Part shown: in pieces, positions 45,261 to 56,517 of the stretch
Position numbering within the stretch: position 1 is the stretch's first letter
Layout of the letters: each line of letters begins with the position of its first letter
Source of the DNA: Pseudomonas sp. CFBP13508
GTDB taxonomy: Bacteria; Pseudomonadota; Gammaproteobacteria; Pseudomonadales; Pseudomonadaceae
Direction: 5' to 3'
NCBI RefSeq assembly: GCF_005233515.1
Contig: NZ_QFZZ01000002.1
Coordinates: 496,001 to 560,000, forward strand
Length of the DNA: 64,000 nt
Notes under the pieces: model-generated
The model's input: only the letters and a program-made list of their open reading frames with translations
What the model was told of the DNA's origin: nothing
The model's database searches: none
Program-made: the position numbers and the translations under genes

Positions 45261-46544
45261 CTATTTGCCGGCATTCACGCCAAGATCCACCTCGAATCGG
45301 CAGCCATTGGGCTCCATCGTGCTCAGGCTCACCGTCCATCCCTGGTTTTCACAGATGCGTTGCACCAGCGACAAGCCCAGGCCGAGACCTTCTCCACGTT
45401 TCTCGCTGCCGCGTACAAAGGGCTCGAACATCGCCTCGCGTTTTTCCTCGGGAATGCCCACGCCCGAATCCTCGACAACAAAACCGTTGGCGGTGAGGGT
45501 CAGGCGAATGAAGCCCTGTTCGGTGTAGTGCAGCGCGTTACGCAGAAGATTGCCCATGACCGCGTTCAGCAAGGTCGCGTTGTAGCGAGTGTCCGGTGGG
45601 TTGCCCGGCTCGAACATCAGCGTCAGGCCCTTGCGCTCGATCGGCTCACGCCACAGGCACAACAGGCTTTCGGCGACTTGCGTGAGATTCTGCTGCGGCG
45701 CCGCCGCGGCTTCTTCGTTCTGTGTGCGTGCCAGCATCAGGAAAGTCTGTACCAGTTCGCGCATCTCTTCGCTGGCCCGGGCAATGCGCTCGACCTGCGC
45801 GCGACCGCGCTGATCGATACCGGGGTTTTCCAGCAACAGTTCGCAGGAACTGGCGAGGACCATCAGTGGCGTGCGCAACTCATGGCTGACGTCACTGGTG
45901 AACAGGCGTTCACGGGTCAGCGCCTGACGCAAGCGCCCCAGCGTGGCATCGAATGCCACCGCCAGCTCACCGACTTCATCCGCTGCGTAATCCGGCGCCA
46001 AGGGTGGCGCCAGGCCGAGCAACTGGTCGCGATGACGGACCTGCCGCGCCAGGCGCACCACCGGCGCCATCACTTTGCGGGCGAGCACCCAGCCAAGGAA
46101 CACCGCCAGCGCCAGACTGAGCACGAAGCCGACCAGCACCACAGCAAACAGCACGCGCTCGCGCTCTTCGAAATCGCTTTGATCCTGCAGCAAAACATAA
46201 CGCCGACCATCCACCACTTCGACCATGGCGTGATAGGACAGTTGTTCGCGAAATACCTCATGGAAACCTGCATCGAGGTGACGCAGATCCTTGGGCAGGT
46301 CGAAATCCCCTGGCCCGCCGCTGAAATAGAACAGCTGATCCGGCTCGGGCCGGTGGCTCCAGTCGGAGACGTTGTCCATCAGCAGCAGACGTTGCAGGTC
46401 GCCGCCCAGCCCCGCAGAAATCAGTTTCTCTTCCACCAGGTGCACCGTCGCGACGATGCCCATGGCGAAGGCGCCAGCCACCAGCGCACTCATCAGTGCA
46501 AAGGCGATGATGATCCGCTGGGAAAGACTCTGCTTAAACTCCAT
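45261..46544 (-). CDS. colS: Sensor histidine kinase ColS
   Basis: 427 residues from MEFKQSLSQRIIIAFALMSA. Membrane segments lie at about 11-31 and 131-152. The periplasmic loop between them has the ExxE motif at 126-129 (FEERE), which in ColS binds iron or zinc. HAMP, then HisKA with FTSDVSHELRTPLMVLASSC and HATPase with NLLRNALHYTE, VEDSGVGIPEE and GEGLGLGLSLV follow. It phosphorylates ColR in response to excess metal and helps keep the membrane sound. The start overlaps the end of colR by 11 bases. Confidence 0.92.
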   Translation of the reverse strand: MEFKQSLSQRIIIAFALMSALVAGAFAMGIVATVHLVEEKLISAGLGGDLQRLLLMDNVSDWSHRPEPDQLFYFSGGPGDFDLPKDLRHLDAGFHEVFREQLSYHAMVEVVDGRRYVLLQDQSDFEERERVLFAVVLVGFVLSLALAVFLGWVLARKVMAPVVRLARQVRHRDQLLGLAPPLAPDYAADEVGELAVAFDATLGRLRQALTRERLFTSDVSHELRTPLMVLASSCELLLENPGIDQRGRAQVERIARASEEMRELVQTFLMLARTQNEEAAAAPQQNLTQVAESLLCLWREPIERKGLTLMFEPGNPPDTRYNATLLNAVMGNLLRNALHYTEQGFIRLTLTANGFVVEDSGVGIPEEKREAMFEPFVRGSEKRGEGLGLGLSLVQRICENQGWTVSLSTMEPNGCRFEVDLGVNAGK

Positions 46545-47217
46545 CTCGCCCCTCGGCCAAGCGATAACCGACACCGTGCACGGTGTGCAGCAGTGGCTTG
46601 GCGAATGGCTTGTCGATCACCTGGCGCAATTGGTGAACATGGCTGCGCAGGCTGTCGCTGTCCGGGCAATCATCGCCCCACAGCGCCTCCTCAAGAATTT
46701 CCCGACGCAACACATGCGGGCTCTTCTGCATCAACACCGCGAGCAGCTTGAGACCGACCGGGTTGAGCTTGAGCAACTTGCCTTCGCGGGTCACTTCGAG
46801 AGTGTCGAGGTCGTAGCTCAGGTCGCCGACCTGCAATGCCCGGCGACCGCCGCCCTGAGCACGGCGCATGACCGCTTCGACGCGCGCCGCCAGTTCGGAC
46901 AGAGCGAACGGTTTGATCAGGTAGTCGTCGGCGCCGGACTTGAAGCCCTGCAGCCGGTCGTCGAGTTGATCGCGGGCGGTGAGCATGATCACCGGCGTGT
47001 CGCGCCGGGCATCTTCACGCAGGCGTTTGCACAAGGTGTAGCCGTCGATGCCGGGCAGCATGATGTCGAGCACGATCAGGTCGTAATGCTCGGTCGCCGC
47101 CAGATGCAGACCGGACAGGCCGTCTTGTGCGCAATCGACGGTATAGCCTTTCATGCCCAGGTAATCGGCCAGATTGGCCAGGATGTCACGGTTGTCTTCG
47201 ACCAGCAGAATTCGCAT
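46534..47217 (-). CDS. colR: Response regulator ColR
   Basis: 227 residues from MRILLVEDNRDILANLADYL; GGAGGAG lies six bases before this ATG, while an ATG two codons upstream abuts the ribosome site. OmpR/PhoB type: receiver domain with phospho-acceptor Asp in DLIVLDIMLPGIDGYTLC, then winged-helix domain with LRSHVHQLRQVIDKPF. The length equals ColR of other Pseudomonas. It precedes colS. ColR activates genes for envelope modification; sites that match its consensus lie beside the flanking methyltransferase-inaA operon and PAP2 gene. Confidence 0.93.
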   Translation of the reverse strand: MRILLVEDNRDILANLADYLGMKGYTVDCAQDGLSGLHLAATEHYDLIVLDIMLPGIDGYTLCKRLREDARRDTPVIMLTARDQLDDRLQGFKSGADDYLIKPFALSELAARVEAVMRRAQGGGRRALQVGDLSYDLDTLEVTREGKLLKLNPVGLKLLAVLMQKSPHVLRREILEEALWGDDCPDSDSLRSHVHQLRQVIDKPFAKPLLHTVHGVGYRLAEGRDGV

Positions 47218-47324
47218 GGACATCTCCTCCGAACGGGGTAACGGCCGTCTTGGCCCGCGCAGCTTACGGCCAAGTGGGGCTCAGGGCTAGGGGCGTTTTT
47301 CGATAAACCTGCACTGCGCGCGCT

Positions 47325-47340
47325 GCGACGTTTTTTTCAC
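47325..47340 (+). promoter_or_regulatory. Candidate ColR-binding site before the PAP2 gene
   Basis: GCGACGTTTTTTTCAC matches the ColR consensus as I recall it (YYNASNNYTTTTTCAC) with one mismatch. It lies in the colR-PAP2 gap about 88 bases before the PAP2 start. Confidence 0.6.
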
Positions 47341-47427
47341 TTTCGGTTAACAAATCGCCGACGCCAGCGCGCGCAGACTCCGCGCGATTGCGCCTTCACT
47401 CTCTCTTCATCGACCAAGGAACCTGCC

Positions 47428-48171
47428 ATGGTGTCGACCTCTGCCCTTCCCGCTTCAAGACCGCTGAACTGGTGGTTGTGTCTGGGCATTCCCGCAGCGG
47501 CGGCGATCATTCTGCTGTTGCTCGAACTGACCGATCTGGACATGGTTCTGGCGCAGATGTTCTACGACCCGGTGGCCGGGGACTTCATCGGGCGGCACAG
47601 CTATTTTCTTGAAGACATCCTGCATGACCGGGCGAAACAGCTGGTGATCGGCTTCTCGGTGTTTGCCATCCTCGGTTTCATCGGCGCGTTTTTCATCGAA
47701 AGACTGAAACCGTTCAAGCGCGAACTGGGCTGCCTGGTGCTGTCGCTGGGGCTGGCGACTTCGTTTGTCACCCCGGTCAAAGCCGTCACCGCCGTGCAAT
47801 GCCCGTGGAGCCTGGAGCAATTCGGCGGTCACGAGACCTACAGCAAACTGATGGAGCATCGCCCCGCCACTGATAAGCCGGGACGTTGCTGGCCGGGTGG
47901 CCATGCGGCGACCGGGTTTACGCTGTTTGCTTTGTTCTTCGTGTTGCGCGACCGCCGCCCGCGACTGGCGCGGCAGGCATTTGTGTTTGCCTTTGCGCTG
48001 GGCTCGGTGTTCTCGATCAGCCGCATGATGCAGGGCGCGCACTTCTTTTCGCACAACGTGTGGACGGCGATTTTTTGCTGGCTGATTTGTCTGGGGGCTT
48101 ATTACTGGGTGCTGTATCGCCCGGCTGCCAAGACTTCGACGGCGATGAACACACAGCCGATCAATGCCTGA
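47428..48171 (+). CDS. PAP2-family membrane phosphatase
   Basis: 247 residues with an AAGGA site seven bases upstream; about six membrane helices. The PAP2 active site is seen as KLMEHRP, CWPGGHAATGFTLFAL (PSGH-like) and SRMMQGAHFFSHNVWTA (SRxxxxxHxxxD-like with Asn for the last Asp). Members remove phosphate from lipid A, undecaprenyl diphosphate or other lipids. The gene is divergent from colR and carries a ColR-type site upstream, so it is probably part of the ColR envelope-protection response. Substrate unknown. Confidence 0.85.
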   Translation: MVSTSALPASRPLNWWLCLGIPAAAAIILLLLELTDLDMVLAQMFYDPVAGDFIGRHSYFLEDILHDRAKQLVIGFSVFAILGFIGAFFIERLKPFKRELGCLVLSLGLATSFVTPVKAVTAVQCPWSLEQFGGHETYSKLMEHRPATDKPGRCWPGGHAATGFTLFALFFVLRDRRPRLARQAFVFAFALGSVFSISRMMQGAHFFSHNVWTAIFCWLICLGAYYWVLYRPAAKTSTAMNTQPINA

Positions 48172-48182
48172 AATAAACAACC

Positions 48183-48271
48183 TGTGGGAGCGAGCCTGCT
48201 CGCGAATTGTCGGCTCAACTGGCTTGCATGTCGGATGACAGACCGCTTTCGCGAGCAGGCTCGCTCCCACA
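48183..48271. repeat. REP pair
   Basis: Facing REP arms about 45 bases apart after the PAP2 gene. Confidence 0.9.
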
Positions 48272-48303
48272 GGGGATACCAGTGAGCTTCGAAATTGGGG
48301 CAA

Positions 48304-48339
48304 TAAAAAACCCCGCTGACTTTCGCCAGCGGGGTTTTT
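48304..48339. terminator. Bidirectional terminator between PAP2 and groEL
   Basis: AAAAAAACCCCGCTGACTTT with GCCAGCGGGGTTTTT: a hairpin flanked by A-run and T-run. It ends the groESL transcript on the minus strand and can also end the PAP2 transcript. Confidence 0.9.
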
Positions 48340-48360
48340 CGTTACAGGGCCAGGGCTGGC

Positions 48361-50019
<1,659 letters not shown>

Positions 50020-50057
50020 TTAAATACTTTGTAGTAGCGGGAAAATGAACGGGGATA

Positions 50058-50351
50058 TCAGCCTTCGATAACCGCGAGGATTTCGTTCTCGCTCATTACC
50101 AGCAGGTCTTCGCCATCGACTTTCACAGTGTTGCTGCCGGAGTAAGGACCGAACACAACCTTGTCGCCTTCCTTCACGGACAGTGCACGCACTTCACCGT
50201 TTTCCAGAGCTTTGCCCGGGCCTACAGCGAGAATCACACCGTGGTTGGCTTTTTCAGCAGCCGAACCTGGCAGGACGATACCGCCAGCGGTTTTCTTTTC
50301 TTCTTCGCTGCGACGGATGACGACGCGGTCATGCAGAGGACGAAGCTTCAT
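50058..50351 (-). CDS. groS: Co-chaperonin GroES
   Basis: 97 residues, normal length: [20 protein letters not shown], the mobile loop [12 protein letters not shown] that contacts GroEL, and KYSGNTVKV-like [20 protein letters not shown]. It caps the GroEL ring. First gene of the groESL operon. A sigma-32-type promoter lies about 150 bases upstream. Confidence 0.97.
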   Translation of the reverse strand: MKLRPLHDRVVIRRSEEEKKTAGGIVLPGSAAEKANHGVILAVGPGKALENGEVRALSVKEGDKVVFGPYSGSNTVKVDGEDLLVMSENEILAVIEG

Positions 50352-50493
50352 TGTCGATCTCTCCTAATTGTGGTTTTCATCGGCCGGTGTAGTCCCGGCG
50401 GGTTTAACGAATCCGGCCTGCGCCGGTTGCGGTCCGTCGAGCGAACCGCGCAAGTCTGTCCGGTTTGAATACCGGAAACCTTTCGGTGACCGA

Positions 50494-50522
50494 TACATAG
50501 GGGCGCACAAGCCGATTACAAG
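50494..50522 (-). promoter_or_regulatory. Heat-shock (sigma-32) promoter of groESL
   Basis: Read on the minus strand: CTTGTAA, 13 bases, CCCTATGT, close to the sigma-32 consensus CTTGAAA-N11-16-CCCCATNT. No CIRCE inverted repeat is seen, as expected for Pseudomonas. Confidence 0.65.
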
Positions 50523-50576
50523 GGCTGATGGAAAAAATTTTTCATCGCCACACAGCAAAAAAGCGCCATAAACGAG

Positions 50577-50598
50577 CACGGCACCCGAAGGTGCCGTG
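50577..50598 (-). terminator. Hairpin after fxsA
   Basis: CACGGCACCTTCGGGTGCCG hairpin on the minus strand, 13 bases after the fxsA stop. The T-rich tract comes only later, so it is a modest terminator. Confidence 0.6.
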
Positions 50599-50610
50599 TC
50601 GATGCTGATG

Positions 50611-51090
50611 TCACTTGTTGTCGCGATGTTCGAACTCGCCTTCGATCACATTCGGCTCTCGACCGAGCGGCTCGCGCGGGGCCGGGCCGCCGCGGGGTTG
50701 CAGGTCGTCGGCGAAGGCGCGCTGGCGCATGGCCTGGTCTTCGGCGCGCTGGCGCATCTTGTTCGCCAGCAGACGCCGGGTGACCGGCAACAGCATCACC
50801 AGACCGACCACGTCACTGATGAAACCGGGAATGATCAACAGGCCACCGGCCAACGCCAGCATCAGGCCTTCGAGCATGGTCTGCGCGGGCAATTCGCCGC
50901 GATTCAGACTTTCCCGGGCACGCAATGCGGTGGCCAGACCGGCGACGCGCAGGACGAACACACCGAACGCCGAGCCGAGAATGATCAGCAGCAGGGCCGG
51001 GAAGAACCCGATAGAGCCTGCCACTTTGACGAATACGAACAGCTCCAGCACTGGAAACAGCAGAAAGAGCAACAGAAAAGGGCGCATCAA
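50611..51090 (-). CDS. fxsA: FxsA-like membrane protein
   Basis: 159 residues with three to four membrane helices in the first 120 residues (FLLLFLLFPVLELFVFVKVA, GFFPALLLIILGSAFGVFVL, LMLALAGGLLIIPGFISDVV) and a polar, Arg/Pro-rich tail. FxsA of E. coli eases the block of phage T7 by the F-plasmid PifA protein; its normal role is unclear. It lies upstream of groESL on the same strand, the same neighbourhood as in P. aeruginosa (PA4385-PA4387). Confidence 0.88.
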   Translation of the reverse strand: MMRPFLLLFLLFPVLELFVFVKVAGSIGFFPALLLIILGSAFGVFVLRVAGLATALRARESLNRGELPAQTMLEGLMLALAGGLLIIPGFISDVVGLVMLLPVTRRLLANKMRQRAEDQAMRQRAFADDLQPRGGPAPREPLGREPNVIEGEFEHRDNK

Positions 51091-51158
51091 AGTTTCCTCA
51101 ACGCAAGAAATGCCTTGCAGTAAGCCTTAGATGACGTCGCCCTTGCGTGAATTCAAGC

Positions 51159-51884
51159 TTAACTTTGCGCTTTTTTCGGCCAGGAATGGGCGTGAGCCAG
51201 AGAAACCAAGGCCTCGCGCACTTGTGTCGGCGTATTACATGGCGCCGCGAAGGGCAACCAGTAGACGGCCTGACCGATGCGCAGATGCATGCCTTCGCTG
51301 TCGATCCCTGCCAGTTGCGCCGGCGTGCTGTCAGGCAGCCCGGCGAGCTCGACGTAATGGGCGATGGCCTTGGCGTGATCGCTGTTCATGTGCTCGACCA
51401 TGCTGATTTCAGCCTTGCCGGCGAACGGGTTGGCCAAGGTCAGATCGTCGATCCAGTGGATCGCACCAAAGCCGCCGATGTAACGATGGCGCACCGGATC
51501 GAGCACCCAGAAATCGAAATCGTGGGCCTGGTGATAATTCTGCGAGTCAGGGAAATAGCGGTAATAACGCTCGGCGGCGGCCTCGATGGCTGCCGGGTCT
51601 TCGAGTTTCTGCGCTTGGGCCAGATAAGTCAGCCGCCCGACCGCCTGCACATCGTCGGCCACGCGCTCGCCCACCAGCATCGAACACTTCGGATCTTTCT
51701 GCAGGTTATGCGTGTGCTGGGCGATGCGGCTGATCAGGATCAGCGGCCGGCCCTGCTCGTCCAGGCAATACGGCACAACCGAACCAAAGGGAAAACCCGG
51801 CATCGATTTGGAGTGGGTCGACAGCACTCCACGGTATTCCTTGAGAAGCAATTCTCGGGCATTCTTCGCCACTTCAGCGCTCAA
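51159..51884 (-). CDS. HugZ-family heme-degrading or pyridoxamine-phosphate-oxidase-like protein
   Basis: 241 residues. The N-terminal split-barrel domain (EYRGVLSTHSKSMPGFPFGS, SRIAQHTHNLQKDPKCSMLV) is followed at about 160 by a DUF2470-type domain with VEHMNSDHAKAIAHYVEL. This two-domain layout is that of HugZ heme oxygenases, in which a C-terminal histidine binds heme. It may release iron from heme in the cytoplasm. Single gene, about 68 bases upstream of fxsA. Heme use is inferred from the family. Confidence 0.85.
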   Translation of the reverse strand: MSAEVAKNARELLLKEYRGVLSTHSKSMPGFPFGSVVPYCLDEQGRPLILISRIAQHTHNLQKDPKCSMLVGERVADDVQAVGRLTYLAQAQKLEDPAAIEAAAERYYRYFPDSQNYHQAHDFDFWVLDPVRHRYIGGFGAIHWIDDLTLANPFAGKAEISMVEHMNSDHAKAIAHYVELAGLPDSTPAQLAGIDSEGMHLRIGQAVYWLPFAAPCNTPTQVREALVSLAHAHSWPKKAQS

Positions 51885-52047
51885 TTTGTGACTCCTTAAA
51901 TGGGTTCCGTCTAGAAAACGGACAGGCGCGCAGCGAAAAGTAACCGGCGCGCATCGGGCAAATGTTCGTGTGCAACCAGGCCTGACCGGTACCGATCGAG
52001 CGTTGCCGACAACAAAAACAACTCAGACCTGCCAGCGGGACATGCGA

Positions 52048-52806
52048 ATGCAACTCAACGACAAAGTAATCATTATCACTGGCGGTTGCCAGGGTTTGGG
52101 CCGTTCCATGGCCGAGTATTTCGCCGGCAAGGGCGCGAAACTGGCCCTGGTCGATCTGAATCAGGAAAAACTCGACGCCGCCGTGGCTGCGTGCAAAGCC
52201 AAGGGTGTCGAAGCGCGCAGCTACCTGTGCAACGTCGCCAGTGAAGAACAGGTCGAGCACATGGTCGCGCAAGTGGCCGAAGACTTCGGCGCCATCCACG
52301 GCCTGATCAACAACGCCGGGATCCTGCGCGATGGTCTGCTGCTGAAGGTCAAGGACGGCGAGATGACCAAGATGAGCCTGGCGCAGTGGCAGGCAGTGAT
52401 CGACGTCAACCTGACCGGCGTGTTTCTTTGCACCCGAGAAGTCGCGGCGAAGATGGTCGAGCTGAAGAACAGCGGCGCGATCATCAATATTTCCTCGATC
52501 TCCCGTGCGGGCAACGTCGGCCAGACCAACTATTCCGCCGCCAAGGCTGGCGTAGCGGCAGCGACCGTAACCTGGGCGAAGGAACTGGCGCGTTACGGCA
52601 TTCGCGTCGCGGGCATTGCGCCGGGCTTCATCGAAACCGAAATGACTTTGGGCATGAAGCCGGAAGCGCTGGAGAAGATGACGTCGGGCATTCCGCTCAA
52701 GCGCATGGGCAAGCCGGAAGAGATCGCCCATTCGGCGGCGTATATCTTCGAAAACGACTACTACACCGGGCGGATTCTGGAGATGGATGGCGGGTTGCGC
52801 ATCTGA
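52048..52806 (+). CDS. Short-chain dehydrogenase/reductase, FabG-like
   Basis: 252 residues from [20 protein letters not shown]; an ATG two codons earlier has its ribosome site too close. Classical [11 protein letters not shown] cofactor motif, NNAG ([11 protein letters not shown]), the Ser in [19 protein letters not shown] with the catalytic Tyr and Lys, and [11 protein letters not shown]. It probably uses NADPH to reduce a 3-oxoacyl or similar carbonyl group; the substrate is not known. It stands alone, divergent from the HugZ-like gene. Confidence 0.87.
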   Translation: MQLNDKVIIITGGCQGLGRSMAEYFAGKGAKLALVDLNQEKLDAAVAACKAKGVEARSYLCNVASEEQVEHMVAQVAEDFGAIHGLINNAGILRDGLLLKVKDGEMTKMSLAQWQAVIDVNLTGVFLCTREVAAKMVELKNSGAIINISSISRAGNVGQTNYSAAKAGVAAATVTWAKELARYGIRVAGIAPGFIETEMTLGMKPEALEKMTSGIPLKRMGKPEEIAHSAAYIFENDYYTGRILEMDGGLRI

Positions 52807-52824
52807 CTGTCACCCTGAAACAAA

Positions 52825-52914
52825 TGTGGGAGCGAGCCTGCTCGCGAATGCGGTGTGTCATTCAACCCATTGGTTGTCTGATCTACCGCTTTCGCGAGCA
52901 GGCTCGCTCCCACA
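52825..52914. repeat. REP pair
   Basis: Facing REP arms about 45 bases apart between the convergent SDR and apbC genes. Confidence 0.9.
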
Positions 52915-52937
52915 GGTTTTTCAGCGCTGCTGATGGA

Positions 52938-54032
52938 TCAATCGTCGCTGATGGTGATGTTCGGCATCGCCGGCGTGGCCGCTTCCTGCAAGACGATGCG
53001 CGCGCCGACGTGGCGGGCCAGTTCCTGATAGACCATGGCGATCTGGCTGTCCGGCTCGGCGATCACGGTTGGCTTGCCGCCATCGGCCTGTTCGCGGATC
53101 AGCATCGACAGCGGCAGCGAGGCCAGCAATTCGACGCCGTACTGGGTGGCCAGTTTTTCGCCGCCACCTTCACCGAACAGATGCTCGGCATGCCCGCAGT
53201 TCGAGCAAATGTGCACGGCCATGTTTTCCACCACGCCCAGCACCGGAATGTTGACCTTGCGGAACATTTCCACGCCTTTGCGTGCGTCGAGCAACGCCAG
53301 ATCCTGCGGCGTAGTGACGATCACCGCGCCGGCCACCGGGACTTTCTGCGCCAGGGTCAACTGGATGTCGCCGGTGCCTGGCGGCATGTCGATGACCAGA
53401 TAATCCAGATCGCCCCAGGCAGTTTGCGTGACCAGTTGCAGCAGCGCCCCGGAAACCATCGGCCCGCGCCAGACCATCGGCGTGTTGTCGTCGGTCAGGA
53501 ACGCCATCGACATGACTTCCACGCCGTGGGCCTTGAGCGGCACGAACCATTTCTGATCCTTGACCTCAGGACGGGTGCGCTCGGGAATGCCGAACATGAT
53601 GCCTTGGCTCGGGCCGTAGATATCGGCGTCGAGGATGCCGACTTTGGCGCCTTCACGGGCCAGCGCCAGCGCGAGGTTGGCAGCGGTAGTGGATTTGCCC
53701 ACGCCGCCCTTGCCGGACGCGACGGCGACGACGTTCTTGACGTTGGCCAGCCCCGGGATCTGCGCCTGGGCCTTGTGCGCGGCGATCACGCTGGTGATCT
53801 CGACTTTAGCCGCAGTGACACCTTCGAGGTTTTCGATAGCCAGTTGCAGCATTTGCGCCCAACCGCTCTTGAACAGGCCGGCGGCGTAGCCGATTTCCAG
53901 CTGCACATTGACGCGGTCACCGATGATCTCGATGTTTTTCACGCAACCGGCGCTGACCGGGTCCTGGTTCAGGTAAGGGTCGGTGTATTGGCTGAGGACG
54001 GCTTCCACCGCTGCGCGAGTGACGGCGCTCAT
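52938..54032 (-). CDS. apbC: Iron-sulfur cluster carrier ApbC (Mrp, P-loop NTPase)
   Basis: 364 residues from MSAVTRAAVEAVLSQYTDPY, with GGAG upstream. An N-terminal DUF59/MIP18-like domain (1-90) is followed by a deviant Walker A, ASGKGGVGKSTTAANLALAL, switch regions including DADIYGPSQGIMFG, and the CxxC motif in VHICSNCGHAEHLF that holds the bridging [4Fe-4S] cluster. It carries and delivers iron-sulfur clusters to apo-proteins. Divergent from metG, as is usual in gamma-proteobacteria. It lies close to the rnf operon, whose products need several clusters. Confidence 0.94.
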   Translation of the reverse strand: MSAVTRAAVEAVLSQYTDPYLNQDPVSAGCVKNIEIIGDRVNVQLEIGYAAGLFKSGWAQMLQLAIENLEGVTAAKVEITSVIAAHKAQAQIPGLANVKNVVAVASGKGGVGKSTTAANLALALAREGAKVGILDADIYGPSQGIMFGIPERTRPEVKDQKWFVPLKAHGVEVMSMAFLTDDNTPMVWRGPMVSGALLQLVTQTAWGDLDYLVIDMPPGTGDIQLTLAQKVPVAGAVIVTTPQDLALLDARKGVEMFRKVNIPVLGVVENMAVHICSNCGHAEHLFGEGGGEKLATQYGVELLASLPLSMLIREQADGGKPTVIAEPDSQIAMVYQELARHVGARIVLQEAATPAMPNITISDD

Positions 54033-54126
54033 GGGCAACTCCGATAACAAGACTGGAAAGGATGGCGGGTATCGTACGCTGGACACCGATTTGAGGCGAA
54101 CAGATTACTTGCGCTGAAAAGCCACC

Positions 54127-54260
54127 GTGGTGAGGGGATTTATCCCCGTTGGGCTGCGCAGCAGTCGTAAAGACATTGCACTCGGACTATCTGATACATC
54201 GAAGTTTGCGGTTTTGAGGCGGCCTCGCCACCCAGCGGGGATAAATCCCCTCACCACACG
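54127..54260. repeat. Large inverted repeat with GGGGATTTATCCCC arms
   Basis: GTGGTGAGGGGATTTATCCC occurs at the left and its reverse complement (GGGATAAATCCCCTCACCAC) at the right, about 95 bases apart. Each arm contains its own small palindrome, GGGGATTTATCCCC. It fills much of the apbC-metG gap of about 320 bases; the rest holds both promoters, which I could not pick out. Confidence 0.75.
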
Positions 54261-54351
54261 AGCTCTCAAAGTACCCGGTGGCGCAGGGGTGAAAAATATG
54301 CGCCAGCGCTTTATAGTGGCCGACCTCCGTTTCATCAAGTAGCGAAGCCCC

Positions 54352-56403
54352 ATGTCCGAGCCACGCAAGATCCTCGTCACCAGCGCCCTGCCCTACGCCA
54401 ATGGTTCGATCCACCTTGGCCACATGCTGGAATACATCCAGACCGATATGTGGGTGCGCTTCCAGAAGCATCGCGGCAACCAATGCATCTATGTCTGCGC
54501 CGACGACGCCCACGGTTCGGCGATCATGCTGCGCGCGGAAAAGGAAGGCATCACCCCGGAACAACTGATCGCCAACGTACAGGCTGAACACAGCGCCGAC
54601 TTTGCCGACTTCCTCGTCGATTTCGACAATTTCCACTCCACTCACGCCGAAGAAAACCGTGAGCTGTCGAGCCAGATCTACCTCAAGCTGCGTGACGCCG
54701 GGCACATCGCCCAGCGCTCGATCACCCAGTATTTCGACCCGGAAAAGAAAATGTTCCTGGCCGACCGCTTCATCAAGGGCACCTGCCCGAAATGCGGCAC
54801 CGAAGACCAGTACGGCGACAACTGCGAAAAATGCGGCGCGACCTACGCACCGACTGACCTGAAGGATCCGAAGTCGGCGATCTCCGGCGCCACCCCGGTG
54901 CTCAAGGATTCCCAGCACTTCTTCTTCAAGCTGCCGGATTTCCAGGACATGCTGCAGGCCTGGACCCGAAGCGGCACCCTGCAGGACGCCGTGGCCAACA
55001 AGATCGCCGAATGGCTGGACGCCGGCCTGCAGCAGTGGGACATCTCCCGCGATGCGCCGTATTTCGGTTTCGAGATTCCGGGCGAACCGGGCAAGTATTT
55101 CTACGTGTGGCTGGATGCGCCGATCGGTTACATGGCCAGCTTCAAGAACCTCTGCAACCGCACGCCGGAGCTGGACTTCGACGCGTTCTGGGGCAAGGAT
55201 TCGACTGCCGAGCTGTACCACTTCATCGGCAAGGACATCGTCAATTTCCATGCGCTGTTCTGGCCAGCCATGCTCGAAGGCGCCGGCTACCGCAAGCCGA
55301 CCGGCATCAACGTGCACGGCTACCTGACCGTCAACGGCCAGAAAATGTCCAAGTCGCGCGGCACGTTCATCAAGGCCCGCACTTATCTGGATCACCTGTC
55401 GCCGGAATACCTGCGCTATTACTACGCGGCCAAGCTCGGCCGTGGCGTCGATGACCTTGACTTGAACCTCGAAGACTTCGTGCAGAAGGTCAACTCCGAC
55501 CTGGTCGGCAAAGTGGTCAACATCGCCAGCCGTTGCGCCGGATTTATCCACAAAGGCAACGGCGGCCTGATGGTCGACAACAATGCCGCGCCGGAGCTGA
55601 CCGAGGCCTTCCTCGCCGCCGCGCCAAGCATTGCCGACGCCTACGAGGCCCGCGATTTTGCCCGCGCCATGCGTGAAATCATGGCCCTGGCTGACCGCGC
55701 CAACGCGTGGATCGCCGACAAGGCGCCGTGGTCGCTGAACAAGCAGGAAGACAAGCAGGATGAAGTCCAGGCGATCTGCGCCACCGGCATCAACCTGTTC
55801 CGCCAGTTGGTGATCTTCCTCAAACCGGTGCTGCCGCTGCTGGCCGCCGATGCCGAGGCGTTCCTCAACGTCGCGCCGCTGACCTGGAATGACCACACCA
55901 CCTTGCTGGCCAACCACCAGCTCAACGAATTCAAACCGTTGATGACCCGCATCGACCCGGTAAAAGTGCAAGCCATGACCGACGCCTCCAAGGAAGACCT
56001 GACCGCCAGCCAGACCGACACCGGCGCTGCGGCACCTACGGGTAACGGCGAACTGGCCAAGGATCCGCTGTCGCCGGAAATCGATTTCGACGCCTTTGCT
56101 GCCATCGATTTGCGCGTCGCTCTGATCGTCAAGGCCGAACACGTCGAAGGCGCCGACAAGCTGCTGCGCCTGACCCTCGACATCGGTGACGAGCAACGCA
56201 ACGTGTTCTCCGGGATCAAGAGCGCCTACCCGGACCCGTCCAAGCTCGACGGTCGCCTGACCATGATGATCGCCAACCTCAAGCCACGGAAAATGAAGTT
56301 CGGTATTTCCGAAGGCATGGTGATGGCGGCAGGTCCCGGCGGTGAAGAGATCTACCTGCTGAGCCCTGACAGCGGCGCCAAGCCGGGTCAGCGCATCAAG
56401 TAA
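54352..56403 (+). CDS. metG: Methionyl-tRNA synthetase
   Basis: 683 residues. Charges tRNA-Met. The class I signatures are HLGH in [10 protein letters not shown] and KMSKS in [11 protein letters not shown]. The zinc-binding insert has [19 protein letters not shown]-terminal tRNA-binding EMAP-like domain (about 580-683) makes it the long, dimeric form ([20 protein letters not shown]). Length normal. Divergent from apbC; a terminator follows. Confidence 0.98.
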   Translation: MSEPRKILVTSALPYANGSIHLGHMLEYIQTDMWVRFQKHRGNQCIYVCADDAHGSAIMLRAEKEGITPEQLIANVQAEHSADFADFLVDFDNFHSTHAEENRELSSQIYLKLRDAGHIAQRSITQYFDPEKKMFLADRFIKGTCPKCGTEDQYGDNCEKCGATYAPTDLKDPKSAISGATPVLKDSQHFFFKLPDFQDMLQAWTRSGTLQDAVANKIAEWLDAGLQQWDISRDAPYFGFEIPGEPGKYFYVWLDAPIGYMASFKNLCNRTPELDFDAFWGKDSTAELYHFIGKDIVNFHALFWPAMLEGAGYRKPTGINVHGYLTVNGQKMSKSRGTFIKARTYLDHLSPEYLRYYYAAKLGRGVDDLDLNLEDFVQKVNSDLVGKVVNIASRCAGFIHKGNGGLMVDNNAAPELTEAFLAAAPSIADAYEARDFARAMREIMALADRANAWIADKAPWSLNKQEDKQDEVQAICATGINLFRQLVIFLKPVLPLLAADAEAFLNVAPLTWNDHTTLLANHQLNEFKPLMTRIDPVKVQAMTDASKEDLTASQTDTGAAAPTGNGELAKDPLSPEIDFDAFAAIDLRVALIVKAEHVEGADKLLRLTLDIGDEQRNVFSGIKSAYPDPSKLDGRLTMMIANLKPRKMKFGISEGMVMAAGPGGEEIYLLSPDSGAKPGQRIK

Positions 56404-56420
56404 GACGTTGCCGTAAAGCG

Positions 56421-56457
56421 ATCCCACCGACGTGCGCTGCATGCCGGTGGGATTTTT
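56421..56457 (+). terminator. Rho-independent terminator after metG
   Basis: ATCCCACCG ... CGGTGGGAT hairpin followed by T5, starting 18 bases after the metG stop. Confidence 0.88.
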
Positions 56458-56517
56458 CATATCTGGCCCGATAGTGCCTACCCTTAAGAGACACCCGCCC
56501 GTTTCGCTGGCAGAACC

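Noticed and set aside
50368..50579. Small open frames in the groES upstream region
   Set aside because: They overlap the heat-shock promoter, lack ribosome sites and look like no known protein.
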